From Trileptium ribeirensis (Eukaryota > Nematoda > Enoplea > Enoplida > Thoracostomopsidae): a stretch of DNA of 64,000 nucleotides. Below are positions 36,001-51,000 of this stretch, piece after piece. Every line of letters starts with the position of its first letter. The first letter of the stretch is position 1. The notes below the pieces were generated by a model. The model worked only from the letters and a program-made list of their open reading frames with translations. It was not told where the DNA came from and did no database searches. The position numbers were made by a program, and so were the translations under genes. Where the stretch lies: assembly GCA_030248225.1 (NCBI GenBank), contig JASANE010028393.1:1-64000 (forward strand), in the 5' to 3' direction.

Positions 36001-39000
36001 ATCGAGCGCTGCCAGAGCCAACAGGAAGCCGAAGATGTCGGAGCGTCTAAAAGCTGCTAGCAGCAAGTAACGTCCAAACAGCCGGTCTAAATACATAATT
36101 TGTGAAAAACAGTGAAAGTTTCTGTAATTTGGCGTTTGGTATTTGAATTAAGAAATTTTCAGGAAAATATGCAACTCCACAAAGTAGTATTTCAAAAATC
36201 TAAGCATATCCTGCATGTTCGTGATATATCGTTAAAATTTTTTGTTCACACTATGACATAGACTTGAAAGTAATATAACCAGCCAACCAAATGAAGATAA
36301 TTAAATCGGGGGTGTCGATCTTAAATCGTTTGAAAACCAGCGACAAGGTATGACTTGTGTAATGAAATCAAACCCTCGTATCCAGCGTGTATATATAAGC
36401 CATTCTTGATGCCCTGGCAGCAATACATTAGTAAACAAATGAAAACTGACTACACTCTGGAAATCGAGTTCGTCAACTATAAAGCGGAAAGGGGGAGTGT
36501 CGCAATAAAAGGTGATGTTGAGCAAAGTCGTAAATCTCTATGGGATGATTCCGGGCAGTGGTTTCCAGAAGATTGTATATGCTGCAAAACACTGGAAACT
36601 AAAAGACACAAAAGGAAAAATGTCGAAGTCAATCCACCTGAAGATGAGTTATAGGTTACACCGATAGACAAAGCACCATCTGTCCGTACGTGGAACACAT
36701 CAATAACAACTGGGCCGACTAAAATTTTTTTTGTTTGAAATGTCTATCTTTCAGGTGCAAGAGACATAGTTTTGCCAAAATTTATTTTAGTTAATAGTAA
36801 TTAACTAAATAGTTAAGCGTGTGAGCCTATTTTTACCACTTTGAAACAAAAATTGCATATATGAACAATATGTAAGGATATTATTTTCTATCTGTAGGAT
36901 ATCTCACTGCTCTGATTACGAATCTGGTGTTTACAGCTATTCGAGGATGTTAAAAACATGCTTAATAGGCAGTGAATTAGCTAAATGCAAATTCATCAGT
37001 TAATTTTTTGAAAATTTTCAAAGTGGTCAGAAATGAAAAATATTGCCCACGGTGATTTCAATGTCGCTGATCACGAATCTGGGCGGGCTCCCCAAATTGG
37101 AGGGCTGGCATTTCTAGATTCCCAATGGCTCAAAACAGATACCACCCGGTTCATGCACCAAGGCAAAAATTTTGGGCTCCCCTGGTTCATTGCCTCTTGA
37201 CAAATATATTTTTCCAGCCGGTCGAAAATACATAAAATCTGATCGAAATTTGTTCTAAAATTGCATTAGGAAGCCAAAAATTTTATCAAAAGTTGCTTCA
37301 AAATCGCTTTTTCTTTCCATCAAAAGCGATTTGGCAGTGTTTCTTAGGCAATTTTTTACCGTTTTTCTCTTGGCAAAATGACCCCTGGCAAAATCGTGCG
37401 CCCCCGGTTCGGAACCAGCGCCCCCCCCACAGCGATTCATGCCCCTGGAAAAAATTTTCAGTGAATAGAGAGCCCAGCGAATAGGAAACATTTGTAGGTC
37501 TAAAACTTTGCCGTGTGCGCTAATTAGATAATTTTATGCAAATTTTAAAATTACCCCAATTTGCTATGCTCACTTGTTCTAATTTATTACGTTTACTAGT
37601 CATAGATTCTCAAGATTATGATTTCCATATAGATAAATTTACGCTAAACCATTCATTTTTGATGTTCCTCTAGTTAATTTCAAAAACAATAGCTTAAACA
37701 ATAACTATTGGGTATTCGCCCCAATAGTTCCATTATTGCGCCGTCTACGGAATATTCGACACATCACTGCTGAAAACTTTCTCAGGTTGCATCACTAGTC
37801 CGGCTATATTTGGACTTGTACATTACGGTTTTCATGAGTGCGTTACAGGCAACAAGCGACAAGTTATTAATAAAGTTAGATATTTCGTTACTTAAACACG
37901 GAAAGTATAACGCTACAATGCAAAAAACATACCGATAAAGTAAAAAACATACTGCCATCCAAGGCGTTGAAGTAGAAATGATCCAAGACAACCAGCTGTT
38001 ACTGTCCTGAAAATATTTAAAATTGGTTCATACTATCTCAGCGAAACGATTTTAAGGGCCTCGACAGGTACTACGGTTAAAAATCTTGCGGTAGTAGAAT
38101 AAGAGTGTCATCATTATTATGCTTAGTCGAAGCGGAGCGGCACAGCTACGTATCTAAACAAACTTGAAGCAGGGGCTTTTACATTTGCCATAACATTACC
38201 CTTACATAGTTTTTCAGTTTTTATTAAAAATGAAACAGCAACACGAATTAAATTATATAATATAACTGGTAACTCCATCGAGATTGCAGCGCTTAATGAA
38301 GCATAGGTACACCTACGCCTTTTGCGTGCACAGCCAATCAGCTCTCGATCGCATACGTCGATATGCTATGTGGATATCACAATACCACACAAGTCAGAAC
38401 AAACTAACACCGGAAATAAGTTTGCCATGCCCAAAACCATCACGTTTAAGCTATTAGCTTCCCAGGACATCACAATACAAATAGTAATTTTGGGTCGAGG
38501 AACCATTGGGGCGCCATACCCCCGTACCCATGGAACCATGGGCGGCAGAACAAAACCAACACCGGCAATGAGCTTTTCCTATGGCTGAAAACTCCTAAAT
38601 GAAACTTTTAGCCGCCCAAGACGGCAGAACAAGTTTTCGAATTTTGTGTCGAGGAGCCACGAGGGTGCCATACCTCAAACCCCATAACTCCAGAACCGGT
38701 TCCTTAATCGAAAAACTAAAAAAGAAGAAACGTTTGGTTATGCGTGTCATCACAAAAAACAACGAAACGGACACAGCCGAAATTTACCACTCTGGCCAGT
38801 GAGAATTCTTCGTCAGAATTCAATAATACCCTAAATATGTAAATATATACTTGAAAATTATGTGCCCCTCCTACTCTACCAAAAATTATTTGCATTATAT
38901 TTTGGAGAGTCATACTTTTGGCCTGGGCAGCTTGATTATTGGATCATAATTTTTAAACCCGTAGATGAATTTGGGTATCTTTTTTATTGAGTACCTCTTA

Positions 39001-42000
39001 AGCAGGGCTACGCATGGGTATGCTTTTTGGATTACACAAGACAATAATTGGATGAGAAATAGCGAGCAAATGTAGGAAAACAGCAAACCCAACACCGCAG
39101 TAACTAAAAGATTTTAGGTACGACTCGGCATGCTGTAGAGAAGATACAAGCTGGTCGAAAACTAGTGACCCCGAATTGGCACGAAGCGCGCCCAGGTTTC
39201 GAGCTAGTAGTCATATTCGTATATTATCATTTTCCTAAAGTCATCATCAAGACCATTGAAACCTGGGCTTAAGCTATTGACAACGACCGCATGTTATATT
39301 TTTCTAGATATTATTTGTTCCTTAAGTATCGTCTTCCAACTCGAAGAGGCATGCTAATTTTATGCATAATGTCAAACAGAAACCCAAACTCGTTCTACAC
39401 TAATTCCTTTCAACACTTACGATGAAGTAACTTACTGTGAGTTCGTTGGACGCGCAACAGTGATCAATTGTTGCTACAGGCCCGAGTATCTTGGCCCTGC
39501 CCGGTACCGTTAGATACCACTACAAAGCTTCGTCGATGTTACAATCAAAGTTATTTTTGTGGGTGAACTTGAAATAAATTAGGAGGAGTTCAGCTGGCCA
39601 CGCAATGCTGGACATAGTTTTCTCTAATGTTGGGACACTGATTCATAACATTCAATTAGATGCCGCGTTCGCTAAACCGACAGTAACGCTGTGTTGATTT
39701 GCATGTTGAACGCCGTGGTAGCTTTTGAAGCTTATGCCTATGCTGGTTAACTTTGATTATAATCAGAATATTGATAACAAAATCATGTTGGTGTATATTG
39801 AGCAATACCACAGCATTTCATGTGCTGAATCCCTTTATAAAAACTTATTGAAAGCAATACGCAAGCAGCCAAAGAAGACAGCCTATATTGAGAAATTACT
39901 GTTGGTCCGAGCCTAACCACAACTAGGATCGTTTCGTAATGCTGAGCGTTATATGCAATAATCGCCCCAAATGACTGTCGGTTTACGATCGAGCAACGTG
40001 CGAATAAAAATCAAATCATTAAATTTCATAAATTTATATTTTCCCTCCAACAAGCTGTGACCGACAGCGGTAAATTATGAAAATTACTGCAAGTACAGTG
40101 CTCGCCAGAAAAAGAGTGCTCTTCATTCGATGTTTGTTCGATAAACTAAAAATCTGGCTCGCAATATGATCGAATTTTGTTTGAGATGTCTTCGAAACCT
40201 TGACCCTATTTTTAAATTTGTTCGAAATTTGTTCGAGAATAAGTAAATTTTGTTCGATGTCTGAAGTTCGTTCGAACGGTGACATTCATTTCTCGCGAGT
40301 TTTGTATATTCTAAGGACTTATGGAGGCCAAGTTATTAATACTGAGTGTAGCAGCATATATAACTTAATTCGTTGTTACTGAGATGCCGTGGTTTTGGTG
40401 TATTTCCTGTCACGCGGGAAATTTCAAAACCCTTTCTTACCTATTTCTACAATTCAGGTAACTGCCGCAATACGCGTCAGATGCAGTTGCATAACTGCAC
40501 AACAAAATAACCTAAAGAACAATCATTTTCTTTGTTATAAAGACATGGTTGCTTTCATGCATTTCACGTGTCTTCAGTCCATCCTAAAACCTTTTTTATC
40601 CTACGACATAGATTACCCCCACACTAACGCTTCATAGGACTTCTCCCGTCTACAAAATGATTCCAAGAAGACCCATATACTAAGATGTGTTCGTTACAGC
40701 GAAACCAGATGTAATTGTACAACCACAATTATAGCCTTAAAACCAGTTTTATTCGGAAGATTCCCCGGAGCTCTAAGCATTTTATTAAATCGCACACCGA
40801 TACCATTTTTCCTACTCTAACTACGGGACGCTGCCGCACCACTCAACTTTCAGAAGGATTTACCATCCAACACCGGTTACTGTAAACTCATGGGTGTACC
40901 AAACTTCTTCAATTTTACTGGATTTTCCTCGGTCCGACTCGAGAAGTTACGGAGGCTAGCAAAATGAACGGAGTGCTTCATAGGAAGTGTACAAATCCCG
41001 CCCGATTGGTAGCGCATGCAACCCACGCGGTGCGATTTTAAAGGACCCCAGCGAGGCTGACACTGTCACCTGCTCACAAGTCAAGGTGTTGTACTACTAT
41101 TCCTATCAGGAGCCCAATTGGAAATTTAGTTAATTATAGCGTAAACACATCGATGGGTTGGGTAGTTTGAATTTTTAGCTTAAACTTGTACCTCTTTGGC
41201 TTCCACCAGGTTCCAACAGTCCCTAGCAGTTTAACGTCAGACACTCTCCTCAATCGACATAGACTGGTTGCTCTTGGAATCTGATAAATTTAACCCTTGG
41301 ATATCTCGCATGTCATCCATTCACCAGCATACTCTATTATTGCAGACACGTTATTTGATGGTTAGATGAACACGATGCGCCTTGGAACCTCAAGACGACA
41401 AGAATAAACGCGATCGCACTACCTATCGACTACATCGAACTACAATCACTATGCCCACAAACACGCAATAGAACATGAAAGACCGATGTATATCGTCATC
41501 ATTCGATCACTTAAGGGTACATCGATAGTACAACAGGCACGAGTGAATGCATACGAACAACAATGTGAATGTAAACACGAAATCAACAGCATTAAAGGGC
41601 AAGATTAAAACATAGTTATGGGAACAAATGTCTTCTTAACAGAACACAGACAGCCATGCCCAAACTCAGTAGCAGGAGCGTTTGCCCTACTACATGGGAG
41701 AACAACATCGGGAGCAACACAGTCAAGCGAGCGCTAAGGCTGACCGAGCTAATAAAGCCTAAAGTCCAATTCAGGCACACTGAATGCATGGAGCAACTAT
41801 TATCGCTAACATGGATCAGAAGCAGGCAAATGGTTTATAGATAAACTCAACATCCACAATAATCGAACGTATATCGGATGCTGGCGAATAAAGGGCAGGT
41901 TGTGAATCAATGAATTTCTACTTTAACGATTGCTAAACTGCTACGGACTACCTACGGTAATAACAAATCGATTTCTCAAACTATAGTTGCAATTTATATT

Positions 42001-45000
42001 CATAATACGTCGATAGTACATCAACACCAAAATATTTACACATGATATATGCACACTGGGTGTCCGCGCATTTCCGGTCATGAATTTCCAGGATTTCCCA
42101 GAATTTTTTGAGCGAATTTCCAGGATTTTTAAATGCAACAATATTGGTGAAGGAATAAATTTTTAAGCTTTGTAATGACCCATTTTTCATTTCGTGTACT
42201 TGTTTTTGGATTTCATTGGTCGCGGACACCCTGCGTCATACGATTTTCCCATAAAAAAATTACATAAGAAAGCATTATACATATTTTGAACCAGCGTAGA
42301 AAGTTGAATAAGCTATGTACGCATTAAAACTCCTGCCTCCTGGCACTGATGTGGGAAAATCTGAAAGAAAAAACAAAAGTTTAACAATTTTTACAAAAAA
42401 TACAAATTTTGTTGGAAAATGTTTATGAATTTCCAGGAGTTTTCTGGCGATTTTCCAGGATTTGCCTCTTTTTACACTACGGCACTTTCAATTTCCAGGA
42501 TTTTCCAGGATGCAGAGCCAATTTCCAGGATTATCCAGGACTTTCCAGGACGCGGACACCCGGTGCACAGTAATCGGCGTGTGGACGGATTTCGATAAAA
42601 TTTTAATTCGACACTAAAAGTGATGAGGATGCGCCCTTCAGTTGAACGCGACTTTAGCTCAGCGCAGACCATACCTTCGGGACCAAAGTGATAAAAACAA
42701 GTTTTTAAGATCTTTTCGAAATTTAGCCATATGGGCACCAGTGTTTCGCAGCTCATATCTCGCGACTCAGGTCCCATATCGAGAAACTGAGACAAAATCA
42801 AAATCTGCACATCGAGAGTTACAATTTTGATGACCACGACTTTTTAGTGGTACCACTCTCTGGGCCGCTGTGAGCCAGAATATGACTCGTCGACTTTTTT
42901 CCTGAAATAGGGAACTTCGAATTTAGGTATGTTGTAGCGTGTTCTAACTTACAACGAGTTAGTACACGTAATAATTGAAAATATATGCAATAAGAAAACC
43001 ATTTTATATCTTATTTACGCATACATGTATTTCAACTAAATATTTAATCAATTTATAATAAGTATCACGTTTTAGACAATTGATGTCAAATTCACCATAC
43101 AAAAGCAAGCTAGCCAAAAAATTACCTAATTATCCAATTAGCACACAATTTCAAAATCAGAGATTTAAAAATCATAATTCATGATCAGCGACAGCGGAAA
43201 CACCCGAGCGCCAAAATGTGCAATTTTGGGTTGATTGTAAAATTTGCATAATATTGACTAATTGCAATTAAGTTGAATCGCGGTGGGAACAATAGCAACA
43301 AACACCAGATTCGTAATCAAAACGACGTGGTGTACTATAAGCACCAAAATAGGCTATCACGCTTAACTAATTAGTTAATTACTAATTAACTAAAACAAAT
43401 TTTAACAAAAACCATATTTCTTGCACCTGAAGAATGTTAGACCTTTCAAACGAAAAATTTTATAATCGGCCCAGTAGTTATTGAGAAGTCAGGCGCATAA
43501 CGGAATTTAATCAGTTAGTTTTAGTCATAAAAACAATGGTAACTAGCAGCTTGTCTTATTGCCAAGGCGGTAAATCCAGATTGTCGCACATGTCAATAAA
43601 TTTAAAGGGTCGCACACAGCTATATTGAACGTCACTGTAAAAATGAGCCTACCATCAGCTATATTGCTTCAATAGTTGAAGATACTCGCTCAATGCGATT
43701 TAGTTATTCACAATATGAAGCTACATAGAGAATAAATTGCTTTACAAATGAGACAAATAAGACCGATATTACCAGCGCAGTTACGGATACATATTTGTGT
43801 GTTTTTCGTGAATATTGGGTCCCATGAGCGCAGTCAAAACATCCATTTTGAACCAACAATACAGCTTAAAGAATTACAATAGCAACACACTATGCTCACA
43901 TATACATGGAATGAACTCTAAAAAACTATATCAAAAACGTCCATATAGCTCGGGCAGTTCCGAGGTATCCTAGAACGTTTTAGTATATTTTAGGTCTCAT
44001 AGGTAAATTAAAAAACCACTTTTGACCCAAATCTGACATCCCCAACATTGCCATTTTGACTACCATACGCTAACAAGATTTCTCGCTTCGGTCTTTTTAC
44101 TAACAACGCCCAGAATTCAATTACTGGTTTTATACACTGTAAAATTTAGAAGTTTCTAAAATACATACCCCAAATGTGATCCTGCTTGTACAAATCCAAA
44201 AACGTGCGAGCGTTGTTTGCCGACAAGTCGTGATGCTGTCAGACTGGCCAACGATGGAAAATGCATACCCTGGCCGACCCCCAACACTATACGCGATAAA
44301 ACTAAGACACTCATTGGCATAATCGAGGCTGAAGTCGAAGGAGACTGGCCTCGCAATGTATCCGCAAATCCAAATATCATGGGTATAAAGAGTGTGATTA
44401 AAGCCCAAACGAGCGTAGCCGCTTGTAAAAGGATATCGCCACCGTAGCGATCCGCGAGGTGTCCTGCTATCGGTTGAGTAACTGCATAGCCCCAGAAAAA
44501 CGACGATAATATCGTGCCCTGAAACCAGTTTACATACTAAAAATTTCTCCAACGCAATTACATAATAGAATATTTATATATGATATAAACATATGAACAC
44601 ATTCAGGATCGCAGCCAGGGTTTCGAAAAGGTTGGAGGGTGTTCAAACCCAGTGACGTCGGAAAAAAATGAGAAATGTGGGATCCAATAAAACTTGTTGT
44701 TTTATACATTCACAGTTACCTAGTCACGAAAGTGATCTACAACTACTCCGTCAACAGAGATATTTTTGCAAAATTCATCTATGTATATTTATTGTATATG
44801 TTAATATCATGTGTTTATTGTTATATATATCCATGTAAATAAATTGGACAAATTTTTGATTTAAATTCCTTAGATTCGGATTTGACGTAATGCTTCCTTT
44901 CTTTTTGCGCCATGCCGATGAAAAAAATTTGGCGACCAACACAGGACTCGACTAGACACATATGTACGCCCTCCTGGCTACGCTCTTCAACACATTAAGA

Positions 45001-48000
45001 CACAAATTATAATATATAGCAAAATTTATAGCAAAAAAAAATTAAAAATGGATATTATTAGGATAAACATTTCAAATTGTCAAAATAGAATTCAAATTTA
45101 TAATTAGTCCGATGTTGCGGCTAAGATATATAGCGAAAAAATGTTGCATAATAGAAACATTAAGCTTTTACTGTTCTAGGCTCTCCATTTGCTAAAATTT
45201 ATACCATTGGGCATTACCCGGGGGCGCCAGGGGTCACTTCGCTATGGGAAAATAGTTAAAAAATCGTGCCATAAATATTGCTATACAACTTTCATGGAGA
45301 AAAAACCGACTTTAAATCGAATTATCAAAAAAATTCGTAAATTTTTGGCTTCGGGACGGAATATTAGTACAAATTTTATGCAATTTAGGGGCGTTTTTAC
45401 ACAGTAGAAACTAAGAATACGCCAAAAACGATGAACGAACCGCAGCCCAAAATTTTGCGCTGGGCACAAACCGGAGAGCACTCGGTTTTTGCCAGGGGGC
45501 ACTTAAAAGTACAATCCCCACTCCCAATTTGAAGAGCCCAGTATATAGCTACAAACTTGCACATACTGAAGGAAATGTACATCAGTTTGATAAAATGTGA
45601 AACAGGGACAAGCATATGGGAAGAACGTCTACACTTAGTTCTGTTATAGGGATAAGTGCAATAGGCAGGGGGCAACTGACTCCTCATGTCTGGCAGCTGG
45701 TCTTATTGACATCAACCGTGCTCGACGAAATTTGATCACTTAGATATCCCCAGTAAACTAGTAAACGTAATAAATTACAAACAGTGAGCGGAGAAACAGG
45801 CAAGGTATTTGGTGTCTTATTTGTGTGTGCATGTGTTTGAACTAACTATTTTATCAATATATAATAGGTATTATGTTCTAGGCAACTGATGTCAAATCCA
45901 CCATACAAGAAGCTCGCAAGCAAAAAAGTTAGCTAATTAGTAACATCTACTAATTTGCTAATTAATTACTTAATTAGCGCCCATGATAAAATCACATAGC
46001 TTTAAAGCCACATATTCATAATCAGCCACATCGAAAACCCCCAAGCGTAACAAATTAGCAATTTTGAAGTGATTTTAAAATTTGCATGCAATTACCTAAT
46101 TAGGTAGTTAATTAATCAACTAATTACCAAATAAGGCCAAGTGTTACAGCTTCAGAAATGTCATATTCGTGATCAGCGACATAGAAAACCACCGGGTGAA
46201 ATTTGTTTAATTTTTGAGTACTTTGAAAATTTTCAAAAAATTTGCTAATTAACAATTAATAGTAATTAGCTAATTAACTAACTAATTAGCATTTTTTGAA
46301 TCCTCGATTAGTAAATAAACGCCAGATTCACAATCACCACGGCGAGATGTAGTATATGCACCAAAATAACAGCTTTACACTAATTATTTATTGAAAAATA
46401 TGCAATGTTTGTTTGAAAACGCTAAAAATAGGCTAACACTCTTAACTAATTAGGTAATTACTAATAAACTAAAGCAAATTTTGACAAAATCTAGATGTCT
46501 TGCACCTGTCCGATAATAGACCTTTCAAACAAAAAAGTTTCTTAAATCGGCCCAGTAGTTATTGAGGAGTTCAACGCTCCGCTTAATAATTCAGTAATAC
46601 TGACGTAGACAGGTCTTTAAAACGATATGTATACTTATACACACACATATATATATTACTGGCTACTTTAAAATATCAAAATTATACTTTCGGTGTAACC
46701 TGGGAGACCATAAAGTCCGGTAATGTCAATTAAGCGTAATTTAACTACTAACTACATTTTTATGGACATGTAATAAGCGTACATTGGAGTGCTTATTGCC
46801 CCCGGAGCAAATTTGGATTATAATTGGCAAATATACTGAAAAATCATATATTTTCACGATAATACAGGAAAATTAGACATTACTACAGAAAAGAACCTAT
46901 AAACCCAAAGGCATAAACTGTGTGAAGATAAAATTTACCAGGAAGGAGCACGAAGTGTGTGGAATCTGGGGCAGTCGAAATACCTGAGGGCGATTTCAGG
47001 TATCCCTGTTTGGAGAAGCCTGTATTATACACAAAATAATACATGCATAAGGCACAAGGGATCAATCGGTAGAGTGTTGGATTATAGACCGTACGATCGT
47101 ATGCTCGAGCTCGGACTAGGGTGGCTCACCCTTCCATCCCTCAAATTGAGTAAGTATATAATATGTATAACGGACGTGACGCTGCTGTATTGCGCAATTC
47201 CAAGACGCAATGCCCCTACGACCCCGGCTATCGTAACCTCAAAGGCAGACATAATAGTTAGGGCCGGGGTCATATTATTGGGACCTGCCCTCTTATTGGA
47301 ACACTCACAGCCGTGTTGCTCAGATCAATCTTCCCAATGCTAATTAAACTCTTTTTTACGACGGCTGCGGTTGCGTTACTCGATACAGAACGGGGCTAAA
47401 CGGGAATCGTGGACGGTCAGTTATCGAGGCACTACGGAATAACTGCACGTTCGACGATAATTACAAAACGCCGGTTGCCGGTTCACACCAGCGAAGGGTC
47501 GGGTCTAGAGACAAGGAAAAGTCTAGGAAAACATCGGGTCTAGAGCCAAGAGTATAAAGAACAGCGGGAAGAGTGATAGTACCAGTTTCCTCATTATATT
47601 TTACATCAAATTAGTGGCAATAGTACTCGATACGGATTTACGTTACAAGGTACAAGTATTATACATTATATATACAACAAATCAACAACAGGAACTTCCA
47701 ATGGTAACAGTATATATATATACAAGACAAAGGTTGAGGTGCCACTCTGAAACGGTGCGACTCCTTCGAATGACATGACATGACGGTGAGTAATTTTCTA
47801 ATTCAATGAACCATGCATAACTATATATATTTTCTATGCTCCAATAGAGTTGTACCGGATGTGTCGGAGGCGAAGATTGTGTTCCAGGCAACAAAGTTTT
47901 GTTGTTCCCGGGAATCACTTTATTCTACGCAGCGATAACGTATATAAACACAATCATACAGGGAACTTTTAAACGGCGGACGGTGTTTGCGGTCGCTGTT

Positions 48001-51000
48001 ATTATCGCTCTGATAATACTTATCAGATGGCCAGCTCATCTGGACTTAACATACTTAGCGCGACTGGTTTAGCGTTCCAATTGGGGCAAGATTTCGTTAT
48101 GAAAATTTTTGAATGAGCCACGGATTTGCCGGGCGCAATAGCTCGAATGGAAGGCCTAACGGGTCTCCATTTGTAAAATAAAAATCAGCAAAATTCCTGG
48201 AAGGAATTCTATGAACGAAAATTCATCGCGCGAATGAACCCGGTTGAGTCTGTTCAACCGTAAGGTCTTATTTAAAAGGCTGGATGTGAATCTATAACTC
48301 AGTGAAATTTAGACAAAATTCCTGGAGAGAATTTTTGAGCGGAGCGAGGTCGCCGAGCGAAGCGTTTTTATTTTCTGTCTGGGAGCAAAAAAGTCGATGT
48401 CTTTTCGTCCGTTCGTCTTTCATGGATCTCAAGAACCACTGAACCTATTTCAAAAAACTTTTTTTTGTTTGAAAGCTTATCATGTTAGGATGTGCACCTG
48501 ATATTGTAGAAGTTTGGCAAATTGCCAATTTTATCATTAATTAAGCTAATTAGCTAATTAACATCCTAATTAAGGTCATAACAGCTTAATAATTTGTCGT
48601 AGAATCGTTTTAACGGCATATACCCTGGGGTTTTCAGGTATGGCGAGTAGCAACTCTTAAGTTTTAACTCTTATGAACAAGTAGGAATATAATAAAACAA
48701 CTGTATTTATTTATTCAGGTATAGCTGCCAATTGGTTTGTTTTCGTTTTTCGTATTTTACAACTACTATTTGCTGTGCATTGCTATTTTCGATTGATGAG
48801 GTTGAGTTTTCCATGGGGAAACAAGAAAATAGATGCATTGTACATACAGGAATAGTATAGTACGAATGTTATAGGCAAAATTATTTTCAGACTCCGTGTC
48901 CTATGATTTCATTGCTGTGTCTCGATTGCCATTCATCACCATGCTGTATAAGCCACGTGATTTCCTTTGTCTTGCTTTTCGTTTGAACGGAATAAAACTA
49001 TTCTTTCATCTCCTACTGTTGCCTAGGTAATAATATATTCCCAAGACATTGAGTACGTTCATATTACTAATGCCGTCGCTCCGCTCAAAAAATGTAGTTC
49101 CACTACGACTGGTGAAATATGTTAGATTTAAACTCAAAGAGGGAACGCCCCTCTTCCGTGTCTACGGGTTCATAAACCCGGTAGAATATTATCAAGTTTT
49201 AAGGTTGCAGCTGAAACATCGTATTCCTAGGAGTTACCAAAAGAAATTTTAACAAAATTACTGAAGGGAATTTTGCGCCATCCGCGTTCGCCTATCTACT
49301 CCACGAATGATTAAATACAAGTGTACGTACGCATAAATCGAGAACAAAGTTTCCTGATCATGCTCAAGATCAAAGGGTTGGAAAAGGATGATTGTTCCAA
49401 CTATATATCAATAAATATAGAGAAAAATTTTATTCAACCTCGGTCGGCTTATGTTCTTTTCCTAACTCGAGTCAGGGAATCGTGTAGAATCGTTCTTCGT
49501 GAGTGTTGCGATTTGTTTTTGCCCTAGCTCACCACCAAGGGGGTTCAGAACGACTTGGGCTCAGCTCAGATCGAGAAAAATTTTATGCAACCTATGTTCA
49601 TTTCTTAATTCCTAACTCGACTCAGGGAATAATGTAGAATCGTTCTTCGTGAGTGTCTCGATTTATTTTTGCCCTAGCTCGCCACAAAGGGGGTTGAGAA
49701 CGACAAAGGGGCTGGAGTAAGACCAGTTGGCTCGGGTCAAGCTTCTACGACGGACGGGCAACAGAGGACAGGGCGAGGCGGACGAGCAGAAAAAGGCAAC
49801 GCCATCAAAGTAGGATCCTAGATCAATAGCCTTTCGTTTCTGACAGAGGCTAGTCCATGACTCTTAGGCACTTCCAAACCACACTATTGTACTGGATCCT
49901 CCGTCGTCCATCCACCGTCCACCCATGCGACCAACAACACGAAATGCAAAACCAGAAAACCAAAGAAAACACTGAATTAAACCGTAATACTAGTAAGCGA
50001 GAGAGAGCCGGCCAGTAGAATCGATCTGGTCTGAACTGAGCTGGTAATCTCAGTCGGGACGTCCAACCCAGACTGTCTTTTCAGTGTCCATCCAATAAGA
50101 GACAAATTAATTCAGACTGGAGTTGCGACCTTTTCTGGAAATATGCAATAAGATTTCGACTTGGGACAGCTACCGTGACTCGGCAACAGTCCCAGTCCAA
50201 AGGACATTTCTTTGAGTAATTAAGTCAATTTATTTCGTCAGTAAAACCTAATTAAGCTGTCTGAGGACGCCAAATTTTGGAGCGTCCACAGACCTTAGTC
50301 AGCAAAATCGTCTTTTTCCGAGATTTGTCCCCAATTTTTCAGACTGTTTAATTCCCTAACGAGCCAGCAAGAATGAGTACTGGTAGCTGACATTTTATTT
50401 GGGCCTGCAAATTTCCAGTGTCGTCCACAAACTTCAACACTGGTAAATTAATTGCCAAATTCTATAAATCATTTTCCGAAATTTGACTCAATTGCTGTCA
50501 GCTTCGGCGGACAGCCACATTTTTGAAGCCCTCATTACGGGTGAGCGCTATTGAGATAGGTTCCCGGACTAGGGCGGAATTTTCGTACCTAAGTCAACTA
50601 AATTTTCCTCAATCCTATTGCAGGGTCGTGCCGTTTACTTTCGTAAGTTCGGGCGTCACACAACTTACAGACAATTCAAGGGTGGGGAATGGTAATGTTT
50701 CACAAAATACCACACGACATATATATAACACTAGGCCGACGATATATATAACAACACAAAACAATATCAATGGTACTGTACAAAATGGTATCAGCAGCTG
50801 GCCTGTCCACAGTGGGGGCCCCACTTTCCAAATCCCCCCATGTTCGTGAGATTTTCCCCCATGTCCGTCCCCCCCACTCGGCCGAAACCCCTCACGTTCA
50901 ACTAATTCCAAAAATTTTTTATGTCTGAAAATTTATGTTCTTTGTTTGAAATTGTTCTTTAAACATTAATTACCCAGAGCTGATAACGCCTCTCCAAAAA

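Larger units (their letters stand above)
31274..37932 (-). other. Intron C/D (6.7 kb)
   Basis: Contains a dispersed repeat at 33337-33985, a truncated hAT-like copy at 34220-35190, an AATTAG-rich repeat (36690-37077) and a CCCCTGGC-family repeat (37078-37474). From 31274 to 33336 and from 35190 to 36690 nothing is recognised apart from a 99-codon frame at 36355. Confidence 0.75.
38007..44168 (-). other. Intron B/C (6.2 kb)
   Basis: Holds a 38271-38740 dispersed repeat copy, a TA-flanked MITE at 40096-40304, two blocks of the intron satellite family, an AATTAG-rich repeat and the 42057-42562 MITE. In 38745-40095 and 40760-42056 I see nothing I can name. The short frames at 39725-39916 (+) and 41656-41844 (+) have no recognisable domain. 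Confidence 0.75.

Noticed and set aside
44130..44552. 140-codon minus-strand frame over exon B
   Set aside because: It is a different frame from the transporter; the homologous frame is the one spliced at 44518 and 44169.
47054..47125. Functional tRNA gene
   Set aside because: The acceptor and anticodon stems do not pair well; kept only as a tRNA-like relic.
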